64,000 nt of DNA from Streptomyces sp. NBC_00083. Its GTDB lineage: Bacteria; Actinomycetota; Actinomycetes; Streptomycetales; Streptomycetaceae. Shown here in pieces: positions 16,976-24,713 of this stretch. The notes beneath the pieces are model-generated. The model saw only the letters and a program-made list of their open reading frames with translations, was not told the origin of the DNA and did no database searches. The position numbers were made by a program, and so were the translations under genes. Location of the stretch: contig NZ_JAPELY010000001.1 in NCBI RefSeq assembly GCF_026343295.1, positions 124,001-188,000 on the forward strand, given 5' to 3'. Position 1 is the stretch's first letter. Every line of letters starts with the position of its first letter.

Positions 16976-18580
16976 GTGACGCAGCAGAGCCGACAGGGTG
17001 ACGAGCCGCAGCTTCCGGCTGTGCGGCCCGCGCACGAGGGCGTCGTGCTGCCCGCCGACGGGAGCGGCCCGCTCCCCGGCCCCGGGCGGCCCGCCCCGCC
17101 CGGCGCCCAGCCGTGGGGGCAGCCGTGGGGCCCGCAGGGCCACGGCGCGCAGCCCGGCCAGGGTCCGGCCACCTTCGGGCAGCCGCTGCCGCCCGAGAAC
17201 GGCGGCCGCGACGCGGACGCGACGCAGTACATCGCCCCCGTCCCGGGCGGCCACGGCGGTCCCGAGGGATACGGCGGCAACGGCGGCAACGGTGCCCACG
17301 GCGGCCTGGGCACCTCGGGCAGCGAGGCCACGCAGTACCTCGCGCCGGTGCCGCCCGGGAGCGGCGACTCCGAGGCGACCCAGTACATCGCGCCCGTGCC
17401 CGGCGGCACCGGAACCTTCGGCGGCGAGGCCACGCAGTACCTGGCCCCGGTCCCGGGGGCCCCGGGCAACCCCGGCATTCCGGGCGCTCCCGGCACCTCG
17501 GGCAGTGAGGCCACGCAGTACCTCGCCCCCGTGCCCGGCGCGATGCCGCCCGAGGGCGCCGGCCATCAGGGCTTCCCGGGCGCCCAGGGGCACGCCCAGG
17601 GCTCCGGCGCCGACCCGACGCAGTTCCTGCCGCCGGTGCCGCCGGCCCCGCAGGACGCCCCGTACGGCATACGGCCGGGCGCGCCGGGCGACCGGCAGCC
17701 CCCCGCCGAGTTCGACAGCCTCTTCCGGGCGAACGGCGCGAACGGTGCGCCCCAACAGGCCACCGAGGGCGCGCAGTTGCCGCGCTTCCAGCCGTCCGTC
17801 CCGCTCAACCGGCAGCAGCCGGCGCCCTATCCGGCCGCGGGAACCCAGGGCGGCCAGTTCCAGCCGCAGTTCGCCGCGCAGCCCCCGCACCAGGACCCGC
17901 CGGGGCAGCAGTCGGCGTACGAACCGGAGCCGCGGCGGCGCAGGTCGCCGGTCGCGCTCATCGCCGCCGTGGTCGTCGGGTGCGCGGCCATCGGGCTCGG
18001 CGCGGGCGCCCTGCTCAGCGGCGGTGACGACGGCGCCTCGAAGGACGACAAGCAGCCCGCGGGCGTCAGCTCGCCCGTCGCCAAGGGCTCCGGCGACGCC
18101 AAGGACGACGCCGCCGACCCGGCGAAGGCGCAGGCACAGGCGCTCGACAAGGTGCTCGCCGACAGCGGCAGCAGCCGGGACGCGGTGATCGGCGCGGTCG
18201 CCGAGATCCGCGCCTGCGACAAGCTCGACCAGGCGTCCACGTCGCTGCGCTCCGCCGCCAAGCAGCGCGGCGACCTGGTGACCCGGCTCGGCGCGCTCTC
18301 CCTGGACAAGCTGCCCAACCACGACCGGCTCTCCGCCGCGCTCACCAAGGCCTGGCAGTCCTCGGCCTCCGCCGACAACCACTACGCGGCGTGGTCCGAC
18401 GCGGTCGCCGCCGACAAGGGCAAGAACTGCAAGGACGGCCACGCCAAGCGCACCAAGGACGCCGGCCAGGGCGACAAGGCGAGCGGCGAGGCGACGAAGT
18501 CCAAGCAGGAGGCTTCGGGCCTGTGGAACGCGATCGCCGCCAAGTACCAGCTGACCAAGCGCGGAGCCACCCAGCTGTAG
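16976..18580 (+). CDS. Single-pass membrane protein with six TQ-motif repeats
   Basis: This 534-residue protein has a long Pro/Gly-rich cytoplasmic N-terminal half (1-324), one transmembrane helix at about 325-348 (VALIAAVVVGCAAIGLGAGA, after basic EPRRRRSP), and an extracytoplasmic helical domain (about 350-534). The N-half carries six copies of [DE]ATQY[IL]APVP, at residues 81, 117, 133, 151, 178 and, diverged (DPTQFLPPVP), 213. A short motif, FDSLFR, is at 246-251. Such Thr-Gln repeats are plausible targets of Ser/Thr kinases and FHA domains. GTG 16976 follows AGGAG. No partner gene is adjacent; it converges on the lipoprotein gene. Confidence 0.8.
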   Translation: MTQQSRQGDEPQLPAVRPAHEGVVLPADGSGPLPGPGRPAPPGAQPWGQPWGPQGHGAQPGQGPATFGQPLPPENGGRDADATQYIAPVPGGHGGPEGYGGNGGNGAHGGLGTSGSEATQYLAPVPPGSGDSEATQYIAPVPGGTGTFGGEATQYLAPVPGAPGNPGIPGAPGTSGSEATQYLAPVPGAMPPEGAGHQGFPGAQGHAQGSGADPTQFLPPVPPAPQDAPYGIRPGAPGDRQPPAEFDSLFRANGANGAPQQATEGAQLPRFQPSVPLNRQQPAPYPAAGTQGGQFQPQFAAQPPHQDPPGQQSAYEPEPRRRRSPVALIAAVVVGCAAIGLGAGALLSGGDDGASKDDKQPAGVSSPVAKGSGDAKDDAADPAKAQAQALDKVLADSGSSRDAVIGAVAEIRACDKLDQASTSLRSAAKQRGDLVTRLGALSLDKLPNHDRLSAALTKAWQSSASADNHYAAWSDAVAADKGKNCKDGHAKRTKDAGQGDKASGEATKSKQEASGLWNAIAAKYQLTKRGATQL

Positions 18581-18596
18581 GCCGGGACGGCGACCG

Positions 18597-18620
18597 CCCC
18601 GGCGGCCCCGCGCGCCGGGG
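18597..18620. terminator. Hairpin between convergent genes
   Basis: Arms CCCCGGCG and CGCCGGGG (18597-18604 and 18613-18620) form an eight-bp stem around an eight-base loop, between the stops at 18580 and 18621. Confidence 0.6.
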
Positions 18621-19961
18621 TCAGCCGTTGGCGGCGGACGCCTCCATGGTCGAACTCACGTCGGTGAAGCCCTTCTTGAGGGCGACGAGCCGCCCGTCGC
18701 GCACCACCTGGAAGGTGACCTGACGGTTGACGATGCGCGGGAAGTCCGCCGCGGCGAGCATGTCCTCGAAGCGCCAGCGCAGGACGGGCGTGAGCCCGCC
18801 GGTGTCCACGGTGACGCCCTTGTTGAGCGCGCGCACCAGGTCGAGGGCGCGGACCGAGTCCTGGTGGAGGGATTCGACGAGCTTCTTCAGGGCGGTGTAC
18901 GCGATCCAGGTGGTCTGCACCCCGGAGTCGGCGGCGTCGATCGCGTCGTCCCCGAAGGCGTGCTCGCGGATGACCCGCTTCATCGGCTCCCACCGCGGAT
19001 CGTCGGACTCCGGGTACCAGCCGGTGACGTACGCGCCCTCGAAGGGGCCGTCCGCGCCGCCGGTGCGGTCGAGGAGCGGCTGGTTGATCGAGCCGATGAC
19101 GGAGGCGACCCGTACCTTCCCCGGGTCGTCCGCCACGCGCCGGAAGGAGTCGAAGAACGTCTCCGTGCGGTCGCCGAGCACCGCCGTCACACAGCCCTTG
19201 CCGCCCTTCTGCCCGGCCCCCTTGCGGCCGCCCCCGCTCCCGGCGGGGTCCGCCCCGGCCTGTTCGAGCGCGCGCTTCGCCTCGTCGGTGTAGTCGCCGG
19301 CGTCCTCGGCGGTACGGATGTCCGCGGCCGGGCGGTGCCGTGCGGCGGTCAGTCCGGCGTCGAGCAGTGTCGGCAGCACATCCCCCGCGAGGGTGTCGGG
19401 GCGGACCAGGGACACCTGGTCGCAGGCGGCGGCGAGCTCCTGCCCGCTGCCCGCGATGAGCGCGGCCTGGCCGCCGTTGACGGGGTAGGAGAGCGCGCTG
19501 GTGAACTCCCGGTCGGATATGCCGTACCCGCCGAGGTAGGGGATGCCGGCCACTTCGAGCGGCGGGATGAACGCGCTGTCGTACTGGCTGTACGAGCCGA
19601 CGACGGCCGCCGCCTTCTCCTTCACCGCGCGCCGCGCGCAGTCGGATGCGCCGGTCGCGGTGTTGTGCTCGTTGCAGGTGAGGACCCGCAGTTCGTGGCC
19701 GTCGATGCCGCCGTCCGCGTTGACCCAGCGCGCGAACGCCTTGGCCATGGCCGGCATGCCGGGGGCGTTGGTGGCGGCGCTGCCCTCGGGCGCCCAGGTC
19801 ATGACCGTGATGGGCTCCCTGGAACCCCCCGAGACCCCGGGGAGCCCACCACAGCCGGACAGGAGGGTGGCGCCGACCGCCGACCACACGGCGACCACGG
19901 TGGCCGTGGTGCCGAACGAGCGCGACGGGCCGTGCGAACGCCGCCATCCGTAACCGGTCAT
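18621..19961 (-). CDS. Branched-chain-amino-acid-type substrate-binding lipoprotein
   Basis: This 446-residue extracytoplasmic solute-binding protein is of the LivJ/amide-binding type I fold. Its lipobox is LLSGCGG, with the lipidated Cys near residue 34. It continues with PITVMTWAPEG, NADGGIDGHELRVLTCNEHNT (ligand-binding block), AVVGSYSQYDSAFIPPLEVAGIPYLGGYG, and a C-terminal TTWIAYTALKKLVESL. No permease or ATPase genes are adjacent, so it may be an orphan sensor or binding protein. A Gly/Lys-rich insertion (SGGGRKGAGQKGGKG) sits in the middle. ATG 19961 is chosen for the signal peptide; upstream in-frame sequence is unlikely. Confidence 0.82.
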   Translation of the reverse strand: MTGYGWRRSHGPSRSFGTTATVVAVWSAVGATLLSGCGGLPGVSGGSREPITVMTWAPEGSAATNAPGMPAMAKAFARWVNADGGIDGHELRVLTCNEHNTATGASDCARRAVKEKAAAVVGSYSQYDSAFIPPLEVAGIPYLGGYGISDREFTSALSYPVNGGQAALIAGSGQELAAACDQVSLVRPDTLAGDVLPTLLDAGLTAARHRPAADIRTAEDAGDYTDEAKRALEQAGADPAGSGGGRKGAGQKGGKGCVTAVLGDRTETFFDSFRRVADDPGKVRVASVIGSINQPLLDRTGGADGPFEGAYVTGWYPESDDPRWEPMKRVIREHAFGDDAIDAADSGVQTTWIAYTALKKLVESLHQDSVRALDLVRALNKGVTVDTGGLTPVLRWRFEDMLAAADFPRIVNRQVTFQVVRDGRLVALKKGFTDVSSTMEASAANG

Positions 19962-20083
19962 GAACCCGCACACTTCCGCCTCACGGGTAACGGAGATGCG
20001 AACACACCTCAACACAGGGTGAGATGCGGGTGAATTGCGGGGGCCGGGCGGGCGGCGGCCGCGGGGAACGTACGATCGCAAAC

Positions 20084-20581
20084 GTGCAGCAAGGTTCAGC
20101 AGGCTCTTCCCGTCGCGGCCGTCGCTCCTCCACCATGGGCGGCATGCCATCGAATGACATGCCGTGGTGGCGCTGGCGTACGAACGTACGGTCCGCGCTG
20201 CACATGCTCTCCGACCCGGTCTTCCACGAGGAGACCTGGCTGGCCGGACGTGAAGGGTTCGGGGACGTCACCGACGCCGTGTACCGGCTCGTCGAGGACA
20301 CCTGGCTGGACAACTGGTCCGCCGAGAAGTACGTCGGCACCATCTTCCGCGACTCCGGTGAGGCGGCCCTCGTGGACGCCGCCGTGCTGCGGGTGCTGCG
20401 GATCATGCACCAGGTCGGCGCGGACGCCCCCGTCTCCGCCTACCTCGCCCACGAGGCGTGGCCCGAGGCCGTGCAGGCGGCGCGCGAGGCGCACGTACGG
20501 CTCGCGCAGAGCGACGGCGAGGACCCCGACGCCCCGCCGCGCTCGCTCGACGTGCTGAGGATCCTGACCCGCTCGGCCTAG
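20084..20581 (+). CDS. Conserved hypothetical protein, probably leaderless
   Basis: This 165-residue soluble acidic protein of unknown function has a Trp-rich segment, NDMPWWRWRTNVRSALHML, then helical blocks DPVFHEETWLAGREGFGDVTDAVYRLVEDTWLDNW and YVGTIFRDSGEAALVDAAVLRVLRIMHQVG. I recognise it only as a protein commonly found beside purU in Streptomyces. GTG 20084 lies seven bases after TACGAT (20071-20076), a good -10 hexamer, and has no ribosome site, which suggests a leaderless mRNA. Starts at the ATGs at 20135 or 20144 would also encode the conserved part. Confidence 0.65.
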   Translation: MQQGSAGSSRRGRRSSTMGGMPSNDMPWWRWRTNVRSALHMLSDPVFHEETWLAGREGFGDVTDAVYRLVEDTWLDNWSAEKYVGTIFRDSGEAALVDAAVLRVLRIMHQVGADAPVSAYLAHEAWPEAVQAAREAHVRLAQSDGEDPDAPPRSLDVLRILTRSA

Positions 20582-20661
20582 GGTCTGTCCGGCGGACGGG
20601 CCCTGCGTCCGGACCCTGGGCGGCGGGCCGCCGGAGCGCCCGTCTGTGGCATCCTTCCTGG

Positions 20662-21513
20662 ATGACTGACCAGTACGTCCTCACGCTCTCCTGTCCGGAC
20701 AAGCAGGGCATCGTGCATGCCGTGTCGAGCTATCTGTTCATCACGGGCTGCAACATCGAGGACAGTCAGCAGTTCGGGGACCGCGACACCGGTCTCTTCT
20801 TCATGCGCGTCCACTTCTCGGCCGAGTCCCCGGTGACCGTCGACAAGCTGCGCGCCAGCTTCGCGGCCGTCGGCGACTCCTTCCAGATGGACTGGCAGAT
20901 CCACCGCCCCGAGGAGCGGATGCGGATCGTCCTGATGGTGTCGAAGTTCGGACACTGCCTGAACGACCTGCTGTTCCGCTCGCGGTCGGGCGCGCTGCCC
21001 GTCGAGATCGCGGCGGTCGTCTCCAACCACACCGACTTCGCCGAGCTCGTCGCCTCCTACAACGTGCCCTTCCACCACATTCCGGTCACCCGGGAGACCA
21101 AGGCCGCCGCCGAGGCGCGCCTGGTGGAGCTGGTGCGCGAGGAGCGCGTCGAACTGGTGGTGCTCGCCCGGTACATGCAGGTGCTCTCGGACGATCTCTG
21201 CAAGCAGCTCAGCGGCAAGATCATCAACATTCACCACTCGTTCCTGCCGAGCTTCAAGGGCGCCAAGCCCTACCACCAGGCGCACGCGCGCGGGGTGAAG
21301 CTGATCGGCGCGACCGCGCACTACGTGACGGCCGACCTCGACGAGGGGCCGATCATCGAGCAGGAGGTGGAGCGCGTCGGACACGAGGTCACCCCGGCGC
21401 AGCTCGTCGCGATCGGCCGGGACGTCGAGTGCCAGGCGCTCGCGCGGGCGGTCAAGTGGCACGCCGAGCACCGCATCCTGCTCAACGGGCGGCGCACGGT
21501 CGTCTTCGCGTAG
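20662..21513 (+). CDS. purU: Formyltetrahydrofolate deformylase
   Basis: This 283-residue enzyme hydrolyses 10-formyltetrahydrofolate to formate and tetrahydrofolate, balancing the one-carbon pool. An N-terminal ACT domain (VLTLSCPDKQGIVHAVSSYLF, about 5-80) precedes a formyltransferase-like catalytic domain. Catalytic motifs are the Asn/His/Asp set in KIINIHHSFLPSFKGAKPYHQA and AHYVTADLDEGPIIEQ. ATG 20662 has no ribosome site but sits close to a TGGCAT -10-like hexamer, so leaderless initiation is possible. It starts 80 bases after the upstream hypothetical gene and converges on the anti-sigma gene. Confidence 0.93.
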   Translation: MTDQYVLTLSCPDKQGIVHAVSSYLFITGCNIEDSQQFGDRDTGLFFMRVHFSAESPVTVDKLRASFAAVGDSFQMDWQIHRPEERMRIVLMVSKFGHCLNDLLFRSRSGALPVEIAAVVSNHTDFAELVASYNVPFHHIPVTRETKAAAEARLVELVREERVELVVLARYMQVLSDDLCKQLSGKIINIHHSFLPSFKGAKPYHQAHARGVKLIGATAHYVTADLDEGPIIEQEVERVGHEVTPAQLVAIGRDVECQALARAVKWHAEHRILLNGRRTVVFA

Positions 21514-21528
21514 CCCGCGCGCTCCGCG

Positions 21529-22899
21529 TCACAGCCGGCTCAGCGAGGCCGCCGCGAACAGCACGTCGCTGATGGCCTCGCGGTCGCCGAGCTGGCCGAC
21601 CGCCGCCTCCTGCGGCGAGACGTGCCCGGCGGCCAGCTTGCAGAACTCCACGCCGTCCAGGGCCACATGGGCCACCTCGTGCGCGGGTGAGGCGAGGGCG
21701 GCGGGCGAGTCGAGCGCGATGTACCAGTCGCCGCCGCCCACGCCCTCGATCTCCAGGCGCAGCGAGCGGCCGGGGGAGCCCGCCGTGACGAGCCCGCGCG
21801 GCGGCGAGGCGAGCCCGGCCCGGCGCCGCCCGGCCAGCGTGGCGGGCAGGATCCGCGCCGCCAGGTCGATCATGCCGTGCAGATGCGCGCCGGACGGCGG
21901 GTCGTACGGGTAGTCCACCGCGTCCGCGATGTCACCCGCGTGGATCCAGCACTCGAAGGCCCGGTCGAGCATCGCGTCCTGCAGCGGCAGCGCGAACTCC
22001 CCGTACGGCACGTCCAGTTCGGCCACGCCGCCGCCCGCGAAGGACACCGTGCGGATCAGCGCGTGGGACTGCTCGCGCCACGGCTCGCGGACCGTACGGG
22101 TCAGCGGGTACTGGGCGGCGCGCCACAGGGCCTCGGTGCGCGCGGTGGGCCCGGCCGCCGCGGCCCCCGCGTCGAGCGGCACCGGCTCGTCGAGCCCGAG
22201 GGCGGTCGCCACCATCGCGTCCACCGTCATCAGATGGCCGATGACGCCGGCCACCGTCGTCCTGCGGCCGGCCCGCCGGTCGTCCTCGAACCAGGTGAGG
22301 CGGACCGGCGCATGCCATTCGGCGTCGCCGAAGTCGTTGAGCAGCGCGTCGAGCCGGGCGGCCTCCGCGTCGTAGGGCGCCGCCCAGACGGGCACCGGGA
22401 TGCGGGCCGGGCGCCGGCCCAGGCAGTTCTCCAGGACCCGGGCGCGCAGCAGCGGATCGAGGTCGAGGGTGCGCTCCGCCTGGAGCAGGCCCACCGCGTC
22501 GCGCAGCCGCAGCGCCTCGTCCGCGCAGGGCGCGCACTCGGTGAGGTGCGCCTCGACGGCGTCGGTCTCCTCGGTGGAGCAGGCGGCCAGCGCCCAGGCG
22601 CCGAGCAGCGACTTCAGGACGGTGTGCGAGGGCGGGACGTGCGAGGGCGGGACGGCGGGGGAGCCGAGCCCGGCGGGGGCGTCCGCGCGCACGGTCCCGG
22701 TGCGCTCCGGCGGAACGTCACGCCCGGTCTCGCGCGGGCCGGGCACGAACGGGAGGGAGCCGCCGCGCTCGCCCTGCGCGGGGTCGCCGGGCGCACGGTC
22801 GCCGTCCGGCAGGTCGTCGCCCGCCGCGCGCGGCGCCGGTATGCGCGGGGTGTTCTCGTCGTCGGGCACGGGCTCGCCGCGCTCCACGGGCCCCGTCAC
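21529..22899 (-). CDS. Zinc-finger anti-sigma factor with MDMPI-like domain
   Basis: This 456-residue protein probably holds the ECF sigma factor encoded immediately upstream. A long low-complexity N-terminus (1-85) is followed by a zinc anti-sigma motif: KSLLGAWALAACSTEETDAVEAHLTECAPC, containing H-x3-C-x2-C near 112-119. The C-terminal half resembles mycothiol-dependent maleylpyruvate isomerase/DinB-like folds (RLTWFEDDRRAGRRTTVAGVIGHLMTVDAMVATALGLD, then FECWIHAGDIADAV). GTG 22899 overlaps the sigma stop as GTGA, showing translational coupling. The HxxxCxxC finger suggests redox or zinc responsiveness, and the mycothiol-enzyme-like fold would fit thiol sensing; both are inference. Confidence 0.8.
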   Translation of the reverse strand: MTGPVERGEPVPDDENTPRIPAPRAAGDDLPDGDRAPGDPAQGERGGSLPFVPGPRETGRDVPPERTGTVRADAPAGLGSPAVPPSHVPPSHTVLKSLLGAWALAACSTEETDAVEAHLTECAPCADEALRLRDAVGLLQAERTLDLDPLLRARVLENCLGRRPARIPVPVWAAPYDAEAARLDALLNDFGDAEWHAPVRLTWFEDDRRAGRRTTVAGVIGHLMTVDAMVATALGLDEPVPLDAGAAAAGPTARTEALWRAAQYPLTRTVREPWREQSHALIRTVSFAGGGVAELDVPYGEFALPLQDAMLDRAFECWIHAGDIADAVDYPYDPPSGAHLHGMIDLAARILPATLAGRRRAGLASPPRGLVTAGSPGRSLRLEIEGVGGGDWYIALDSPAALASPAHEVAHVALDGVEFCKLAAGHVSPQEAAVGQLGDREAISDVLFAAASLSRL

Positions 22900-23480
22900 A
22901 GCGCCCGTCCGTATCCGGGCGGCGCGGCCCCGTCGGGCGGCCGGACGGTCGCCGAGGAGAGCAGTTGCAGACCGAGCCGCAGGCGCCGGCGGGCCTCGTC
23001 CTCGGTGATGCTGAGGTCGGCGGCGGCCTGCCGGTAGTCGCGGCGCTGGAAGTAGGCGAGCTCCAGCGCGGCGCGCAGCGGGGCCGGCATCGACGTGACG
23101 ATGTAGTCGGCGCGGGCCGCCGCGGAGGCGCGCCGCACCATCAGTTCGAGCTCCTCGGTCGAGCATCCGCCGTTCGCGGCGCGTGAGGCCGCCTCGGAGG
23201 ACTGGCGCAGCCGCTGCACGGCCTGGCGCTGGGTGAGCTTGGCGACCCAGGAGCGCATCGAGCCCTGCTTGGGGTCGTAGGCGTCCGGGTTCTCCCACAC
23301 GTATCCGAAGACGTCGCGGGTGATCCGGTCCGCCTCGTCCTCGTCGCTGAGGACCCGGTGGGCCAGGCTGTGCACCAGGGAGGCGAACCGGTCGTACAGC
23401 TCGCCGAGGGCCGCGGCCTCGCCGCGCGCGAGTCGCTGCTGCATCCGGCGGTCCCACCGAGGTGGTGCGTCCTTCGGCAT
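22896..23480 (-). CDS. ECF-type RNA polymerase sigma factor
   Basis: This 194-residue sigma-70 family factor contains only regions 2 and 4. Region 2 is LGELYDRFASLVHSLAHRVLSDEDEADRITRDVFGYVWENPDAYDP, then SMRSWVAKLTQRQAVQRLRQ. Region 4 is MPAPLRAALELAYFQRRDYRQAAADLSITEDEARRRLRLGLQLL, a HTH for the -35 element. ATG 23480 follows GGGGAG. It is co-translated with its anti-sigma factor (GTGA overlap). The upstream region carries AAACC and CGTC 17 bases apart, an ECF-type promoter pattern, so it may be self-transcribed. It is divergent from a STAS anti-anti-sigma gene. Confidence 0.88.
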   Translation of the reverse strand: MPKDAPPRWDRRMQQRLARGEAAALGELYDRFASLVHSLAHRVLSDEDEADRITRDVFGYVWENPDAYDPKQGSMRSWVAKLTQRQAVQRLRQSSEAASRAANGGCSTEELELMVRRASAAARADYIVTSMPAPLRAALELAYFQRRDYRQAAADLSITEDEARRRLRLGLQLLSSATVRPPDGAAPPGYGRAL

Positions 23481-23550
23481 AGGCTCCCCAACCCTGTCGT
23501 TCCCCGCGTGTGCCCCTGTGCGCCCGTCTCTGCGTATCTACGAATGTAAT

Positions 23551-23578
23551 GCGACGGGCTGACAATGCACGCAGGTTT
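23551..23578 (-). promoter_or_regulatory. Possible ECF-type promoter of the sigma operon
   Basis: On the minus strand AAACC (23578-23574) is followed 17 bases later by CGTCGC (23556-23551). This resembles the AAC / CGTC pattern of ECF-dependent promoters, about 70 bases before the sigma start codon. Autoregulation is inferred. Confidence 0.35.
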
Positions 23579-23690
23579 GCCTCAAGTGCGCCCCCTCGGG
23601 GCCGACCGGTGGTAATGGCGGTGTTTCGCGTGGGCCGGCATGGGCAGCCGCGCCCCAGGGGGCAGGGCAGCACAGAGAGGGACCGGTGGC

Positions 23691-24065
23691 GTGACGCTGA
23701 GAGTGGACGAGTCCGAACAGGGCACCTGGACGGTGCTGCGGGTCAGCGGTGAGCTGGATCTGGTCACCTCGCCGAGACTGCGGCGCCAGGTGCACGAGGC
23801 GGTGGCCGAGGGCCGCCGGGATCTGGTCCTGGACCTGTCGGGGGTGCAGTTCTGCGATTCGAGCGGGGTGGGCGTGCTGATCGCGGCGCGCCGCCTGATG
23901 CGCTCCTGTCAGGGGCGGCTGCGGCTGATCCTGCCGGCCCGCGGCGCCCTCGACGGCAGCCATGTGAACAAGGTGCTCGCCGCGCTCGGCGTGCGCCGTC
24001 TCTTCGAGGTGTACGGGGATGTCGGTTCGGCCTCCGACGACCTGGCCGAACCGCTCTCCGCGTAG
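23691..24065 (+). CDS. STAS-domain anti-sigma factor antagonist
   Basis: This 124-residue SpoIIAA/RsbV-like protein would bind an anti-sigma kinase and free a sigma factor when unphosphorylated. It has the fold pattern TVLRVSGELDLVTSPRLRRQV and the phosphorylation loop LDLSGVQFCDSSGVGVLIAARR; the Ser in DSSG is the usual kinase target. GTG 23691 is used. No RsbW kinase lies next to it, although two HATPase proteins are encoded elsewhere in this window (29963 and 39045). It is divergent from the ECF sigma operon, which uses a zinc anti-sigma and not a kinase, so the two may belong to different circuits. Confidence 0.88.
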   Translation: MTLRVDESEQGTWTVLRVSGELDLVTSPRLRRQVHEAVAEGRRDLVLDLSGVQFCDSSGVGVLIAARRLMRSCQGRLRLILPARGALDGSHVNKVLAALGVRRLFEVYGDVGSASDDLAEPLSA

Positions 24066-24145
24066 CCGGGGCCCCGCCCGCCACGGCCGGGGCACGCGTC
24101 CGCGTATCGCCCGCGCGCGGGCCCCATCGGTCGTACGCTCTGGCC

Positions 24146-24685
24146 ATGGCCAGTATGGACAGCATGGAAAGTCCCGACAGCGACGCGTACGAGCGGAGGG
24201 TCGCGGCCCGGTTCGCCTCCTTCGACCAGGACGGCAACGGCTGGATCGACCGGGCGGACTTCTCGACCGCGGCGGCGGCCCTGCTCGCCGCGTTCGGCAC
24301 GACCGCCCGCTGCGACAAGGGTCAGGCCCTGTACGGCGGCGCGGAGGCGCTGTGGCAGGGGCTCGCCGGGATCGCGGACGTGGACGGCGACCAGCGGGTG
24401 ACGCGCAAGGAGTTCGTGGGCGGCGCGATGAAGCGGCTGCGCGACCGCACCAGCGGGTTCACCGAGATCGCGCGGCCGTTCCTGCACGCCGCGTTCGCGG
24501 TGGCCGACACGGCCGGCGCCGGCACGGTCTCCGTGCGCGACGCCGAGCGTGCGCTGTGTGCGTTCGGCGTGGCGCCCGGCGTCGCGGCCGACGTGGCCGC
24601 GGCCCTCGACAAGGACGCGGACGGCCGCATCACGGAGCCGGACGCGGTGAGCGCCTTCGCCGCCTACTTCACGACGCTGCCGTAG
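24146..24685 (+). CDS. EF-hand calcium-binding protein
   Basis: This 179-residue calerythrin-like protein has four EF-hand positions. Loop 1 is DQDGNGWIDRADF and loop 2 is DVDGDQRVTRKEF, both with canonical Ca ligands. Loop 3, DTAGAGTVSVRDAE, is degenerate. Loop 4, DKDADGRITEPDA, lacks a clean position-12 Glu. It is cytoplasmic, with no signal peptide. ATG 24146 lies six bases after TACGCT (24134-24139), a -10-like hexamer, without a ribosome site, so the message is probably leaderless; two further ATGs follow within seven codons. It may buffer or sense calcium. Confidence 0.88.
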   Translation: MASMDSMESPDSDAYERRVAARFASFDQDGNGWIDRADFSTAAAALLAAFGTTARCDKGQALYGGAEALWQGLAGIADVDGDQRVTRKEFVGGAMKRLRDRTSGFTEIARPFLHAAFAVADTAGAGTVSVRDAERALCAFGVAPGVAADVAAALDKDADGRITEPDAVSAFAAYFTTLP

Positions 24686-24693
24686 CCGCCGGG

Positions 24694-24707
24694 CCGCACC
24701 GGTGCGG
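24694..24707. terminator. Palindrome CCGCACCGGTGCGG between convergent genes
   Basis: A 14-base perfect palindrome lies in the 28-base gap between the EF-hand stop and the PLC stop. It is a weak hairpin and may serve as a terminator. Confidence 0.35.
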
Positions 24708-24713
24708 TGCGGC

